From: Bacteroides sp. 51
Lineage (GTDB): Bacteria; Bacteroidota; Bacteroidia; Bacteroidales; Bacteroidaceae
NCBI RefSeq assembly: GCF_010500965.1
Contig: NZ_QVMI01000006.1
Location: 95,977 to 159,976 of the forward strand
Direction of reading: 5' to 3'
DNA: 64,000 nt
This document shows, piece after piece, positions 37,419-46,987 of this stretch. A model generated the notes under the pieces. It was not told the origin of the DNA. It searched no databases and saw only the letters and a list, made by a program, of their open reading frames with translations. Numbering within the stretch: the first letter of the stretch is position 1; every line of letters starts with the position of its first letter. The position numbers were made by a program, and so were the translations under genes.

Positions 37419-38796
37419 CAGGTAAGGAAGCCCGCCATTTCAGTGCCTTCTCTTTTAATTCTTCCGTAATTGCAGGGTGGTTTGCACTGATATTCACCGT
37501 TTCCTGTGGATTTTCCCGTAAGTTGAATAGCATGACGTCAGACCCATCATGATTTACTAATAATTTCCAGTCGCCTTTCCGGATAGCAACATTGGGACTA
37601 GCATCTTCTTCTCCTTTGGGCTTGGGGAAAGCTTTGTTGTCATTCCTTCTATATTCCCAGTATATTTCTTTTTTTCTTTCCTGCGGAGTACCCAGCAGTG
37701 CTTTGCTCATATCTGTTCCGTCAGTCTGTTTCAAATAACCATTTGGGGTATTTACTCCCGCAATATGGCATAAGCTCTGAAACATATCTACTGCACTTAC
37801 AACACTGGAGTCGTCTACCTTTCCTTCTGGAATCTGTCCTTTTGTATCCCAGATAATAAAGGGCATACGGGTTCCTCCTTCAAACAAGGACGCCTTGCAT
37901 CCCCGCATATTTCCCGCCCGGCTTCCCCGGAAACTGGGTGCCGGACCGTTGTCACTGGTAAAGATGACAATGGTGTTATTATCCAGATTCAGGTCTTTAA
38001 TACCTCGTAGTAACCGACCTATTTGTTTGTCATATTCCCTGAGTACGGTTTTGAAATTCTTTTCTGTTTGTACGCCTTTCGGGAAAAGGTCTTGCTCTTC
38101 CATATCTCCCACCCAGGGGGTGTGCATATCATCGGGCCATAAGTTAATAAAACAAGGTTCACCTTCGTTTCTTTTCAGAAAATCGAGGGTTTTATCTACA
38201 AAGTAAGCAGTTCTATTCCAACGTTTAATGCTGTCACTGGCTGCCCATATCCAATTGGTTGAGGTTAATAGTGGGTCGGGGTCTGGACTTTCATAGGTGC
38301 TGACGTACTCATCGTATCCATATAAGGCAAATCCAGGTGCGTTATCCACATCCCGGCCTCCTCCTAAATGCCATTTTCCAAAATGTCCGGTTTTATATCC
38401 TCCGGCTTTCATTGCGCGGGGTAAGGTTGGGGCATTAGTATCGAGGAAGTCGGCCATTTCGGCATCCCGGTTTCCTTTTCTGGTTTGTAGGTAGCTGGTA
38501 ATATTCCACTGAGCAGGGTACATACCTGTAAGTAGCCCGGCACGCGAAGGTGAACTGATGGGCGAAGCACTGTAATATTGTTCAAATCGAATCCCCTCCT
38601 GTGCCATTTGGTCAATATGAGGAGTAGGAACAAAGTTTCCTCCATAAATACCGATATCTCCGTAACCCATATCATCAGTTAATATAAAGATGATATTGGG
38701 TTTTGAAGATTTGTTTTCTTTCTGCGGATTGGCGGAATAAGCTGAAATAAGCGGTAATCCGGTGAGTAATAAAGGTAAATAGATTGGTTTTTTCAT
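37396..38796 (-). CDS. sulfatase, Ser-type (S1 family)
   Basis: Sulfatase of about 466 residues. The start is placed at the ATG at 38796 (MKKPIYLPLLLTGLPLISAYS signal peptide); the frame open further upstream to 38883 adds an unlikely 29-residue leader. The formylglycine position is Ser81 in S-S-P-S-R (81-85), followed by AGLLTG. LTDDMGYGDIGIYGG and SDNGPAPSF give metal ligands, and GKWHLGGGRD the Lys/His pair. The last residues (PEPQSYAD) are encoded by the inverted repeat at 37403-37418, so the original C-terminus may have been replaced. First gene of the minus-strand group, divergent from the DUF5131 gene. Confidence 0.92.
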   Translation of the reverse strand: MKKPIYLPLLLTGLPLISAYSANPQKENKSSKPNIIFILTDDMGYGDIGIYGGNFVPTPHIDQMAQEGIRFEQYYSASPISSPSRAGLLTGMYPAQWNITSYLQTRKGNRDAEMADFLDTNAPTLPRAMKAGGYKTGHFGKWHLGGGRDVDNAPGFALYGYDEYVSTYESPDPDPLLTSTNWIWAASDSIKRWNRTAYFVDKTLDFLKRNEGEPCFINLWPDDMHTPWVGDMEEQDLFPKGVQTEKNFKTVLREYDKQIGRLLRGIKDLNLDNNTIVIFTSDNGPAPSFRGSRAGNMRGCKASLFEGGTRMPFIIWDTKGQIPEGKVDDSSVVSAVDMFQSLCHIAGVNTPNGYLKQTDGTDMSKALLGTPQERKKEIYWEYRRNDNKAFPKPKGEEDASPNVAIRKGDWKLLVNHDGSDVMLFNLRENPQETVNISANHPAITEELKEKALKWRASLPEPQSYAD

Positions 38797-38992
38797 GCGG
38801 TTAATGTTATATGTAGGCAAAGATATGTATTGTATTGAATGATGGAGTGAATGAATGTTCTTAATGTAGTGACTATTGTTCAAACGATGGTATAACCTAA
38901 ATCTATTTTTTAGCTTTGGCTCAAAAGGTGATAAGATAATTTTTATATATATTTGCTTGGTGTTTTATTACCCTTTCTGAGAACAGGTAAGT

Positions 38993-39769
38993 ATGGCTAA
39001 AAACGCTATTGAGTCAAAATCTAAAATGTGGAACCCGTGGCATGGTTGTCATAAGTTGAGTGCGGGTTGCAAATATTGCTACGTTTACCGGGGCGACTCG
39101 AAACGGGGTGTTGACAGTAGCATTATATCCAAAACTCAAAACTTTGATCTTCCGATTCAGAAGAAACGGAACGGAGAGTATAAAATACCTCCGGGGTCAA
39201 TGGTCTACACCTGTTTTACTTCCGATTTCTTTGTAGAAGATGCTGATGAATGGCGTGCGGATGCATGGAAAATGATGCGAATCCGGAACGATTTACAGTT
39301 TATGATGATAACCAAACGCATTGATCGCCTACACGTCTCTTTACCGGACGATTGGGGCGAAGGGTATGATAATGTAACCATTTGCTGCACCGTTGAAAAT
39401 CAAGACAGGGTGAATTTTCGGCTACCTATTTATAAAGATGCTCCGATAAAACATAAAATCATTATCTGTGAGCCGCTTTTAGAACAAATTGATTTACGTC
39501 CATTTGATATTGGCTCATGGGCGGAGCAGGTTGTTGCCGGTGGAGAGTCGGGTTATGAAGCCCGTCCTTGTGATTTCGATTGGATTATGGATTTGCGTAA
39601 TTTATGTGTGGAGCAGAATGTTTCGTTCTGGTTCAAACAAACCGGAGCAAAGCTAATTAAAGAAGGAAAACTATATCACATTAACCGTCGGTTGCAGCAT
39701 GTACAAGCCCGAAAATCGGGAATAAACTTTGATGCGGAAAAATCTACTGTTCCGAATGATAATAAATAG
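38993..39769 (+). CDS. DUF5131 (phage Gp37/Gp68-like) three-Cys protein
   Basis: A 258-residue cytosolic protein with the DUF5131 signature: WNPWHGCHKLSAGCKYCY, giving Cys19-x6-Cys26-x2-Cys29. This resembles an iron-sulfur or radical-SAM-like cysteine cluster. Other family hallmarks are FTSDFF, MMITKR, CCTVENQ, ICEPLLE, VVAGGESG and FWFKQTG. The biochemical role of the family is not established to my knowledge. In other genomes it can be paired with a partner called TcmP, but no partner is seen here. It is a lone gene between two glycan loci with about 200 nt of non-coding DNA on each side, so it looks like an inserted accessory gene. Confidence 0.88.
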   Translation: MAKNAIESKSKMWNPWHGCHKLSAGCKYCYVYRGDSKRGVDSSIISKTQNFDLPIQKKRNGEYKIPPGSMVYTCFTSDFFVEDADEWRADAWKMMRIRNDLQFMMITKRIDRLHVSLPDDWGEGYDNVTICCTVENQDRVNFRLPIYKDAPIKHKIIICEPLLEQIDLRPFDIGSWAEQVVAGGESGYEARPCDFDWIMDLRNLCVEQNVSFWFKQTGAKLIKEGKLYHINRRLQHVQARKSGINFDAEKSTVPNDNK

Positions 39770-39985
39770 GAATGGTCAATAACAAATTACTATCTTTTAA
39801 AGTTATCTGGCTCTTAAACCAGAGAGAAAATAGGGCCGAAAGATATATAGCACTCTGTTAATTATCAGCCAATTACCGCAACTGTTATAAATTGGCAGTT
39901 TTGTGTTATCGAACTAAATTTAAAAGAGGCAACTTTGATCTCACAATATAGTTCGAAAACCACAATTAAAAACTAATGTGATACT

Positions 39986-42900
39986 ATGGAAATGAAAAAG
40001 ACACTTTGGAAGAAGATGAGTATGCCACTTATTCTTCTGTTGTTTGGTGCCCTTCCTTTGATAGCCCAAACTATTAACTTAAATGGTCTGGTTACGGATG
40101 CTAAGGGAGAAGGACTACCTGGCGTAAGCGTATCCTTAAAAGGTACAGGAACAGGAACTATTACAGATCTGAATGGTAACTATAGTCTGGATGTTCCAAC
40201 CACAAACCGGTCTGTGCTTGTTTTTTCTTATATTGGTTATAAGAGTGAGGAAGTTGCTCTGACCGGTAATCAACGAAGATATAATGTTACTCTGCAAGAA
40301 GCAACCGAATTTCTGGATGAAGTTGTTGTTGTAGGTTATGGCGTGCAGAAGAAAGCCAACCTTACAGGGGCTGTATCTTCTTTGCGTGTTGATGACATTA
40401 AAGACATTCCCGTATCCAATACGGCCAGTTTGTTGCAGGGACGTATGAGCGGGGTTACCGTAAGTAATTTCTCGGCCCAACCCGGTAGAGACGGTGATGT
40501 AGAGATACGCATTCGTGGTATCGGTACGTTCGGAAACAGTAATCCTCTGGTGTTGATTGATGGAGTAGAAGGGTCTTTAAGTAATGTCTCACCAAACGAT
40601 ATTGAGAATATATCCGTATTGAAAGATGCTGCTTCTGCCGCAATTTATGGGGTGAGAGCTGCAAATGGTGTTATTCTGGTAACTACAAAACGGGGCAATG
40701 AATCCAATAAACTGTCATACAATGGCTCGTATGGGGTTCAACAGGCTACGGTTCTTCCTAAATTCGTAGACTCATGGCAATGGGCCACCCTCTTCAATGA
40801 ACAAAATAATGCATTGGGCGAAGATGCACCGAACCGTAACTATACGGCAGATATGATTGCAAAGATGAAAGACGGAACAGACCGTGAAAACTTTGCTAAT
40901 ACCAACTGGATGAAAGAAGTATTCCGCACTGCACCGATTCAGAATCATTATCTGTCTATGACAGGTGGCGGTCAGAACTCCAATTATCTGGCTTCATTGG
41001 GCTATATGCAACAGGACGGTATCATGAAAGGTACGGACACGGAACGTGTCAATTTCAGACTGAATGCCGATACAAAGTATTTGAACATCATTACACTAGG
41101 ATTGAATACAGCTGGTAGCTATCAAAAAGTAACCGAGCCTTTGGGTGGTACATGGAATGTATTCAATCAAGCCGTAGACCATGCCCGTCCTACCGTTCCA
41201 GTGAAATATAATAACGGACAGTGGGGACAATATGATGGAAATCCACAATTCCCGACATACCAAAGCAATCCGGTAGAAATGACTACATACCCAAGCAAAG
41301 AAAATATTTATAAGTTTGATGGAAAGGTATTCCTGGATATCGAACCCATAAAGAACTTACATTTTAAAACAAGCTTTGCTTATCAGTATAACGAAGCCAC
41401 TACATCTGCCTTCACTCCTATATATAAACATTATAAAGCAGACGGCACATACATCACAAGCGGAATTCAGGCATTGGAAGAAAACCGCATCCTGCAACGT
41501 CAGTGGATTAACGAGAACCTTATTACTTACAACTTCGACCTGGCAGAAGCACATGCTTTTAACTTCCTGATCGGACAATCGTCTCAGTTTAATGGGAATA
41601 AATATTCTGAGGCCAGAGGCGAAGGTTTCTTATCCAATGGTGTTCATTCTATGGATGCGGCTCAAACCACCTCTTCGTATGGACGCGAAGAGGAAGCTGC
41701 ATTACGCTCTTTTTTCGGAAGAATCAACTACTCTTATAAGAGTCGGTATCTGGTGGAAGCTAACCTTCGTCGCGACGAATCATCAAGAATTCCTAAGAAG
41801 AACCGGGTAGGTTATTTCCCTTCCGTATCTGCCGGCTGGAATATAGCTGAAGAAGCTTTTATGCAAGATCAGGGAGTGGTAGATGCTTTGAAACTCCGCG
41901 CCAGTTGGGGTAAGCTAGGTAATCAGGACATTGGTTTCTACCCTTATGCACAGACCTATATGTTGGGTAAGAATAACTATATATGGGGCGATGCTAAAGT
42001 ACTGGGAGCTGCCCTGTCGGCTGCTGCCAACCCGGACATCAAATGGGAAACAACAACAACAACCAATATCGGCTTGGACCTTGTGCTTTTGAAGAAGTTT
42101 AATCTTACGTTCGACTACTTTAATAAGGTTTCTTCGAATATTTTGTTGAAACTTCCCGTAAGTGCTATCATCGGTGTGAATGATGCTCCGTATGTGAATG
42201 CCGCCGAAGTGAAGAACCGTGGTTGGGATCTTGGTTTGGGCTATAACGACCGTTGGAATGATTTCACCTTTGGTGCTAACATCAATCTTAGCCAGGTGAA
42301 GAATGAGGTAACAAGCGTAAACGGGCGTGAGGACTGGATCGACGAATGGACAATCAACCTTGCCGGACATCCCATCGGCTCTTATTACGGATATGTAGCC
42401 GACGGGCTATATACCTCTCAGGAAGAAGTAGATAACATGCCTGTTGGTTTTGGTAAACCACGTGTTGGCGATATTCGCTATAAAGATATCAGTGGTCCGG
42501 ACGGTGTGCCCGATGGCGAGATAACCGACCATGACCGTACTGTTATTGGTAATCCATTCCCAAAGGTTTCATACAGTTTGAACCTGAATGCCGGATACAA
42601 GCAATTCGACTTCTCTGCATTCTTCCAGGGTGTTGGTGATGTAGACCGTATTGTAATAGATTATCCTTCCGGAAATGGAAGTGCAACAAAAGCGGTATGG
42701 AACAGATACCATGAAACCGAAAATCCACAAGGAACATACCCGGCTTTAGGAAATAAGTATAACGAAACTCCTTCTTCTTTCTGGATTAAGAGCGCATCCT
42801 ACCTTCGTCTGAAGAACATCGAACTCGGATATAGTTTTAGTCCTGCTCTACTTAACAAAATTAAGGTACAACGCCTGAGAGTTTTTGTGTCGGCACAAAA

Positions 42901-43018
42901 CTTGTTCACTATTTCGGATATCAAGAACTTCGATCCCGAGAAATACGCTGCCGATAGTAGTAACTGTACCTATCCGAATGCCAAAACATATTCAGTGGGA
43001 TTAAATATTAATCTATAA
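39986..43018 (+). CDS. SusC-like TonB-dependent receptor (locus 8)
   Basis: Outer-membrane importer of 1010 residues that opens the long plus-strand locus. The signal peptide ends near PLIAQ and is followed by the regulatory-like domain (GLVTDAKGEGLPGVSVSLKG), a TonB-box-like LDEVVVVGYGVQKKANLTGA, a plug (LVLIDGVEGS, LKDAASAAIYGVRAANGV) and a barrel ending in VGLNINL. A second ATG two codons later (39992) is an alternative start. The SusD gene follows after 22 nt. With the downstream GH28, GH43 and GH51-like genes, the ligand is probably a pectin-derived or arabinogalactan-derived oligosaccharide. Confidence 0.96.
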   Translation: MEMKKTLWKKMSMPLILLLFGALPLIAQTINLNGLVTDAKGEGLPGVSVSLKGTGTGTITDLNGNYSLDVPTTNRSVLVFSYIGYKSEEVALTGNQRRYNVTLQEATEFLDEVVVVGYGVQKKANLTGAVSSLRVDDIKDIPVSNTASLLQGRMSGVTVSNFSAQPGRDGDVEIRIRGIGTFGNSNPLVLIDGVEGSLSNVSPNDIENISVLKDAASAAIYGVRAANGVILVTTKRGNESNKLSYNGSYGVQQATVLPKFVDSWQWATLFNEQNNALGEDAPNRNYTADMIAKMKDGTDRENFANTNWMKEVFRTAPIQNHYLSMTGGGQNSNYLASLGYMQQDGIMKGTDTERVNFRLNADTKYLNIITLGLNTAGSYQKVTEPLGGTWNVFNQAVDHARPTVPVKYNNGQWGQYDGNPQFPTYQSNPVEMTTYPSKENIYKFDGKVFLDIEPIKNLHFKTSFAYQYNEATTSAFTPIYKHYKADGTYITSGIQALEENRILQRQWINENLITYNFDLAEAHAFNFLIGQSSQFNGNKYSEARGEGFLSNGVHSMDAAQTTSSYGREEEAALRSFFGRINYSYKSRYLVEANLRRDESSRIPKKNRVGYFPSVSAGWNIAEEAFMQDQGVVDALKLRASWGKLGNQDIGFYPYAQTYMLGKNNYIWGDAKVLGAALSAAANPDIKWETTTTTNIGLDLVLLKKFNLTFDYFNKVSSNILLKLPVSAIIGVNDAPYVNAAEVKNRGWDLGLGYNDRWNDFTFGANINLSQVKNEVTSVNGREDWIDEWTINLAGHPIGSYYGYVADGLYTSQEEVDNMPVGFGKPRVGDIRYKDISGPDGVPDGEITDHDRTVIGNPFPKVSYSLNLNAGYKQFDFSAFFQGVGDVDRIVIDYPSGNGSATKAVWNRYHETENPQGTYPALGNKYNETPSSFWIKSASYLRLKNIELGYSFSPALLNKIKVQRLRVFVSAQNLFTISDIKNFDPEKYAADSSNCTYPNAKTYSVGLNINL

Positions 43019-43040
43019 ATCTTAATACAATATATTCGTT

Positions 43041-44567
43041 ATGAAAAAGATAAATATATATATAACCGCATTCCTTTTAGGATTAGGATTTACGCTGCCT
43101 TCTTGCTCCGACTTTCTGGATCGCGAAAATCCTTCGGAGGCCTCGGCCGGTAACTATTGGAACAACAAAGCAGAGGCTGAAGCCATGTTGGCAGGTTGCT
43201 ACAGTGTTTTGCAGGAACAGGGCTTATATTATAACTACTATAATGCAGCCGACCCCCGGTCGCTGGACGGGTTCGGAACGACCGACGGATACAGCGGATG
43301 GTGGTTTTGGTCGCCTTCCGAGATGCCATTGAGTTGGGGCAGTCTTTCTCCTTCGTGCGAATTGGTAGATATTGTTTGGAAGGTATGCTATAAAGGCATA
43401 GCCAGATGTAATGAAGTGATTTATTATGTACCACAAATGGAAGAAGAGAACATAATACAGGCCGATGCCGACCGTATCATAGGCGAAGCGAAGTTCCTAC
43501 GCACTTTCTACTATAACTATCTGACATCTTTATTCCGCGATGTATCTCTTTCTACGGAACCTACCGAGAATGGTTATATACCTGTCAGTCCGAAGGCTGA
43601 TGTGGTAAAGTTCATCACTGATGATCTGAAAGCTGTAGCTCAGTCGGATGCTTTGCCCACTACTATTGCGGCCAGTGAAAGAGGAAGAGCAACTCGTGGA
43701 GCTGCATGGGCGTTACTTTGTCGCATCTATTTACACAATGAAATGTGGGCCGATGCTGCCGATGCTGCTTCCAAAGTAATGACTATGAATTATACACTGG
43801 AAGATGATTATCTGACGTTGTTCAGCGAAGCAGGAAACACAAGCAAGGAAGTAATCTTTGCCGTTCGGTTTAGTTCTGCCATTGATGGAACGGATAATAA
43901 AATGAGGGGGTTCCTTTCTACTCGTAATAATGAAGAATTTTATAGTCCTATCGGTGTAACCAATGATCTTATGGACGAATATTATGATATAGATGGAAAC
44001 CCCGTAGCTCAGTCCTCTTATACGAAAGATGAACTGTTGGATTTTGCAAACAGAGATCCGCGGTTTGAATATAACATCCGTCTGAAAGAAGATTGGGTGA
44101 GCGATGACTGGATTAATTGGGAACAGGTTATTGCCGGACGTATTAATAAATATCAGGACTACACGGTTACAGAAAAGTGGTTCGACGATCAGGATTATTA
44201 TGTGCTCCGTTATGCCGATGTACTCCTGATGCGTGCCGAAGCTTTGGCTAATAGTGGCGGCAGTCAGACAGAGATAGAAGGATTGATCAACCAGGTACGC
44301 GACCGTGCCAGTGTGAATATGCCTCACGTAACAGCCGCCGAGATTGCCAATGCAGGTAGCCTGCTAAATGTCATCAAGCATGAACGTAGAGTAGAATTCG
44401 CTTTTGAAGGACTTCGCTATTTTGACCTAAAACGTTGGCGCGAATATTCAAAACTATCCGAATTTGGATATGTTGGCGAGGCCAGATCAAAAGTATGGCC
44501 TATTCCTCAGGGCGAACTGGATAATAACAAGGCTATTGTTCAGGCCGTGGAATGGGGAGGTAAGTAA
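43041..44567 (+). CDS. SusD/RagB-like glycan-binding lipoprotein (locus 8)
   Basis: Surface lipoprotein of 508 residues with lipobox LPSC (Cys about 22), then SDFLDRENPSEASAGNYW, a standard SusD opening. The TPR-like region includes GEAKFLRTFYYNYLTSLF and the later LMRAEALANSGG and VEFAFEGLRYFDLKRW blocks, all characteristic. WPIPQGELDNN forms the usual C-terminal motif. It partners the SusC encoded 22 nt upstream. The GH2 gene starts 5 nt after its stop, so the first enzyme is tightly coupled to the binding protein. Confidence 0.96.
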   Translation: MKKINIYITAFLLGLGFTLPSCSDFLDRENPSEASAGNYWNNKAEAEAMLAGCYSVLQEQGLYYNYYNAADPRSLDGFGTTDGYSGWWFWSPSEMPLSWGSLSPSCELVDIVWKVCYKGIARCNEVIYYVPQMEEENIIQADADRIIGEAKFLRTFYYNYLTSLFRDVSLSTEPTENGYIPVSPKADVVKFITDDLKAVAQSDALPTTIAASERGRATRGAAWALLCRIYLHNEMWADAADAASKVMTMNYTLEDDYLTLFSEAGNTSKEVIFAVRFSSAIDGTDNKMRGFLSTRNNEEFYSPIGVTNDLMDEYYDIDGNPVAQSSYTKDELLDFANRDPRFEYNIRLKEDWVSDDWINWEQVIAGRINKYQDYTVTEKWFDDQDYYVLRYADVLLMRAEALANSGGSQTEIEGLINQVRDRASVNMPHVTAAEIANAGSLLNVIKHERRVEFAFEGLRYFDLKRWREYSKLSEFGYVGEARSKVWPIPQGELDNNKAIVQAVEWGGK

Positions 44568-44572
44568 ATAAA

Positions 44573-46975
44573 ATGATGAAAAGGAACCATATCATAATCT
44601 CCCTTTTATTCGCTATTGCTTTTATCAGCTGTAATGAAACGGGCACTTCGCCTCGTATCCGATTACTTGATGATAACTGGCTCTTTCACTATGGCGATGT
44701 CGCAAACGGTGAGCAACCCACTCTGGATGATTCAATGTGGAGGAAGCTTAGTCTTCCTCACGATTGGACTATCGAAGATATTCCGGGCACGGACTCTCCT
44801 TTCGACTCAACCGTGATAAACGGTGTGGCGAGCGGTTTTACGCGCGGAGGTATCGGATGGTACAGAAAGCACTTTCATATCGCTAACGCCGAAGAAGGAA
44901 AGCGGTTTTATGTCCGTTTCGATGGGGTATATATGAACTCTGATATTTGGGTTAACGGCCGGCATGTAGGGAATGAGTTTTATGGTTACTCTACTTTTGG
45001 GTATGATATAACTCCGTATCTCAAATATGGTGCAGATAACTTGCTGGCTGTTCAGGTAAAGAGCGAGACGGTAACCTCCCGTTGGTATTCCGGTTCCGGC
45101 ATTTATCGGCATGTTTGGCTGACAGCTACCGAGCCTTTATATATCGATCATTACGGCACGGTTATAACTACTCCGGAAGTTTCCGGACAAGTAGCTAAAG
45201 TTGCTGTTTCGACCACATTAATCAATGATACCGGTGAGCCTGTACAGCCAGTGGTTCGGCTTAAGATATTAAATTCCGGTAACCAGGTAGTTGGACAAAG
45301 CCAACAGGAGTGTAATATAATTAAAGGCGAAAAGCTGATCGTCAATCAGGAATTAATAGTAAGTAATCCGAATCTATGGTCGGTCGATACCCCCCATTTG
45401 TATACTCTGGTATCGGAGGTTATACAAGGTGGTAATATTGTCGATTCAACAAAAGAAACCTTCGGGATACGTTCTATCCTTTTCGATCCTGAGAAAGGAT
45501 TCTTTCTGAACGGCGAAGCGTTAAAACTTAAAGGCGGTTGTATACACCACGATAATGGTCCGCTGGGAGCTATGGCGTTCGACCGTGCCGAAGAGCGAAA
45601 AGTAGAACTTCATAAAGAGGCTGGATTCAATGCCCTTCGCATGGCGCACAATCCACCATCGCCTGCTTTGCTTGATGCCTGCGACCGGTTGGGAATACTG
45701 GTTATTGACGAAGCATTCGACGTCTGGAGGTACGGACACTTTGAGGAAGATTATTCCAAGCGTTTCGATGAATTGTGGCGGCTTGACCTGGAGCGAATGA
45801 TTATACGAGATCGCAACCATCCTTCGGTTATTATGTGGAGTATCGGGAATGAAATCAAACAGAACGATACGGCGGAAATGGCAGATCTGTCCCGACAATT
45901 GGCCGAATACACCCGTTCGATAGATGATACACGTCCTGTAACGGCGGGTGTCAATTCAGTCTCGGAGTTGAAAGATGCTTACCTGGCTACTCTTGATGTA
46001 GCCGGATATAATTATTCTCCCCGGGAGTACGTGTCGGGACACGAACGTCATCCGGAACAACTGATTTATGCTTCCGAGTCGTATGCCAGCCAGGCTTATG
46101 ATTACTGGAAAGATGTGGAGAAGTACGACTGGCTGATTGGTGATTTCATCTGGACATCGTTCGATTATATCGGCGAAGCAAGCATTGGTTGGTATGGCTA
46201 CTATCTGGAGCAAAGCTTTTATCCTTTCTATCTGGCCTATTGTGGCGATATAGATGTTTGTGGTATCAGGCGTCCGCAGTCTTATTACCGGGAAACATTA
46301 TGGAGCAATACGTCAATGACGTATATCAGTATAACTCCACCCGTTCCTTCTTTCCGCTTGAACCCCAGAAAAGAAGATTGGAGTGTATGGGATTGGCCCG
46401 ACGAGATCCATTCGTGGAACTTTGATGGTTGTGCGGGGCAGGATTTGAATGTTTGGGTATATACTGCATGTGAGGAGAGTGAGTTGTTCTTTAACGGCGA
46501 ATCTTTAGGACGGAGAACGAATACAACGGATGCTAAAAACAAATTAGGCTGGAAAGTGCCTTATCAGGAAGGTGTTCTGGAAGCTAAAGGTTATATCAAA
46601 GGGCAAGAGGTTACGACCTCCCAATTAAAGACCGCCGGCGAGGTTGCAAACATAAGAGTCACTGCCGATAGAACCATGCTTTCGGCCAACGGACAGGATT
46701 TGAGCTATATTACTGTGGAACTGATTGATGCCGAAGGAAATGTAAACCCACTGGCCGATCATCTGGTTACATTTGAGGTTTCCGGAGAAGGTTCCCTGAT
46801 TGCCGTAGCCAATTCAAATCCGATGAGTACCGAAAGTTTTCAGAAGGATTACCGTAAGGCTTGGCGGGGGCAATGCCTGGCTATTCTAAAATCGGAAAAG
46901 AAAGCCGGAAACATCCATCTGACTGTAAAAGCTACTGGTTTGCCGGATGCGCATATTTCAATAGGTGTAAAATAG
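44573..46975 (+). CDS. GH2 beta-glycosidase lipoprotein (800 residues)
   Basis: Retaining exo-glycosidase anchored as a lipoprotein (lipobox AFISC). The sugar-binding domain (LLDDNWLFHYGD, then LPHDWTIED) and Ig-like domain precede the barrel with Glu427 in SIGNE (acid/base) and Glu502 in ASES (nucleophile). C-terminal DUF4982-like and Ig-like domains follow (VWVYTACEESELFFNGESLG, then VTADRTMLSANGQDLSYITVEL). This is the beta-galactosidase-like subgroup common in Bacteroides. Two consecutive ATG codons start the gene. The next gene, 12 nt downstream, is a clear paralogue with the same domain order, suggesting duplication followed by specialisation. Confidence 0.93.
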   Translation: MMKRNHIIISLLFAIAFISCNETGTSPRIRLLDDNWLFHYGDVANGEQPTLDDSMWRKLSLPHDWTIEDIPGTDSPFDSTVINGVASGFTRGGIGWYRKHFHIANAEEGKRFYVRFDGVYMNSDIWVNGRHVGNEFYGYSTFGYDITPYLKYGADNLLAVQVKSETVTSRWYSGSGIYRHVWLTATEPLYIDHYGTVITTPEVSGQVAKVAVSTTLINDTGEPVQPVVRLKILNSGNQVVGQSQQECNIIKGEKLIVNQELIVSNPNLWSVDTPHLYTLVSEVIQGGNIVDSTKETFGIRSILFDPEKGFFLNGEALKLKGGCIHHDNGPLGAMAFDRAEERKVELHKEAGFNALRMAHNPPSPALLDACDRLGILVIDEAFDVWRYGHFEEDYSKRFDELWRLDLERMIIRDRNHPSVIMWSIGNEIKQNDTAEMADLSRQLAEYTRSIDDTRPVTAGVNSVSELKDAYLATLDVAGYNYSPREYVSGHERHPEQLIYASESYASQAYDYWKDVEKYDWLIGDFIWTSFDYIGEASIGWYGYYLEQSFYPFYLAYCGDIDVCGIRRPQSYYRETLWSNTSMTYISITPPVPSFRLNPRKEDWSVWDWPDEIHSWNFDGCAGQDLNVWVYTACEESELFFNGESLGRRTNTTDAKNKLGWKVPYQEGVLEAKGYIKGQEVTTSQLKTAGEVANIRVTADRTMLSANGQDLSYITVELIDAEGNVNPLADHLVTFEVSGEGSLIAVANSNPMSTESFQKDYRKAWRGQCLAILKSEKKAGNIHLTVKATGLPDAHISIGVK

Positions 46976-46987
46976 ATAATAGAACAA

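Noticed and set aside
38993-39769. DUF5131 gene as sign of an integrated prophage
   Set aside because: No structural, integrase, lysis or replication genes accompany it; a lone family member is not evidence of a prophage.
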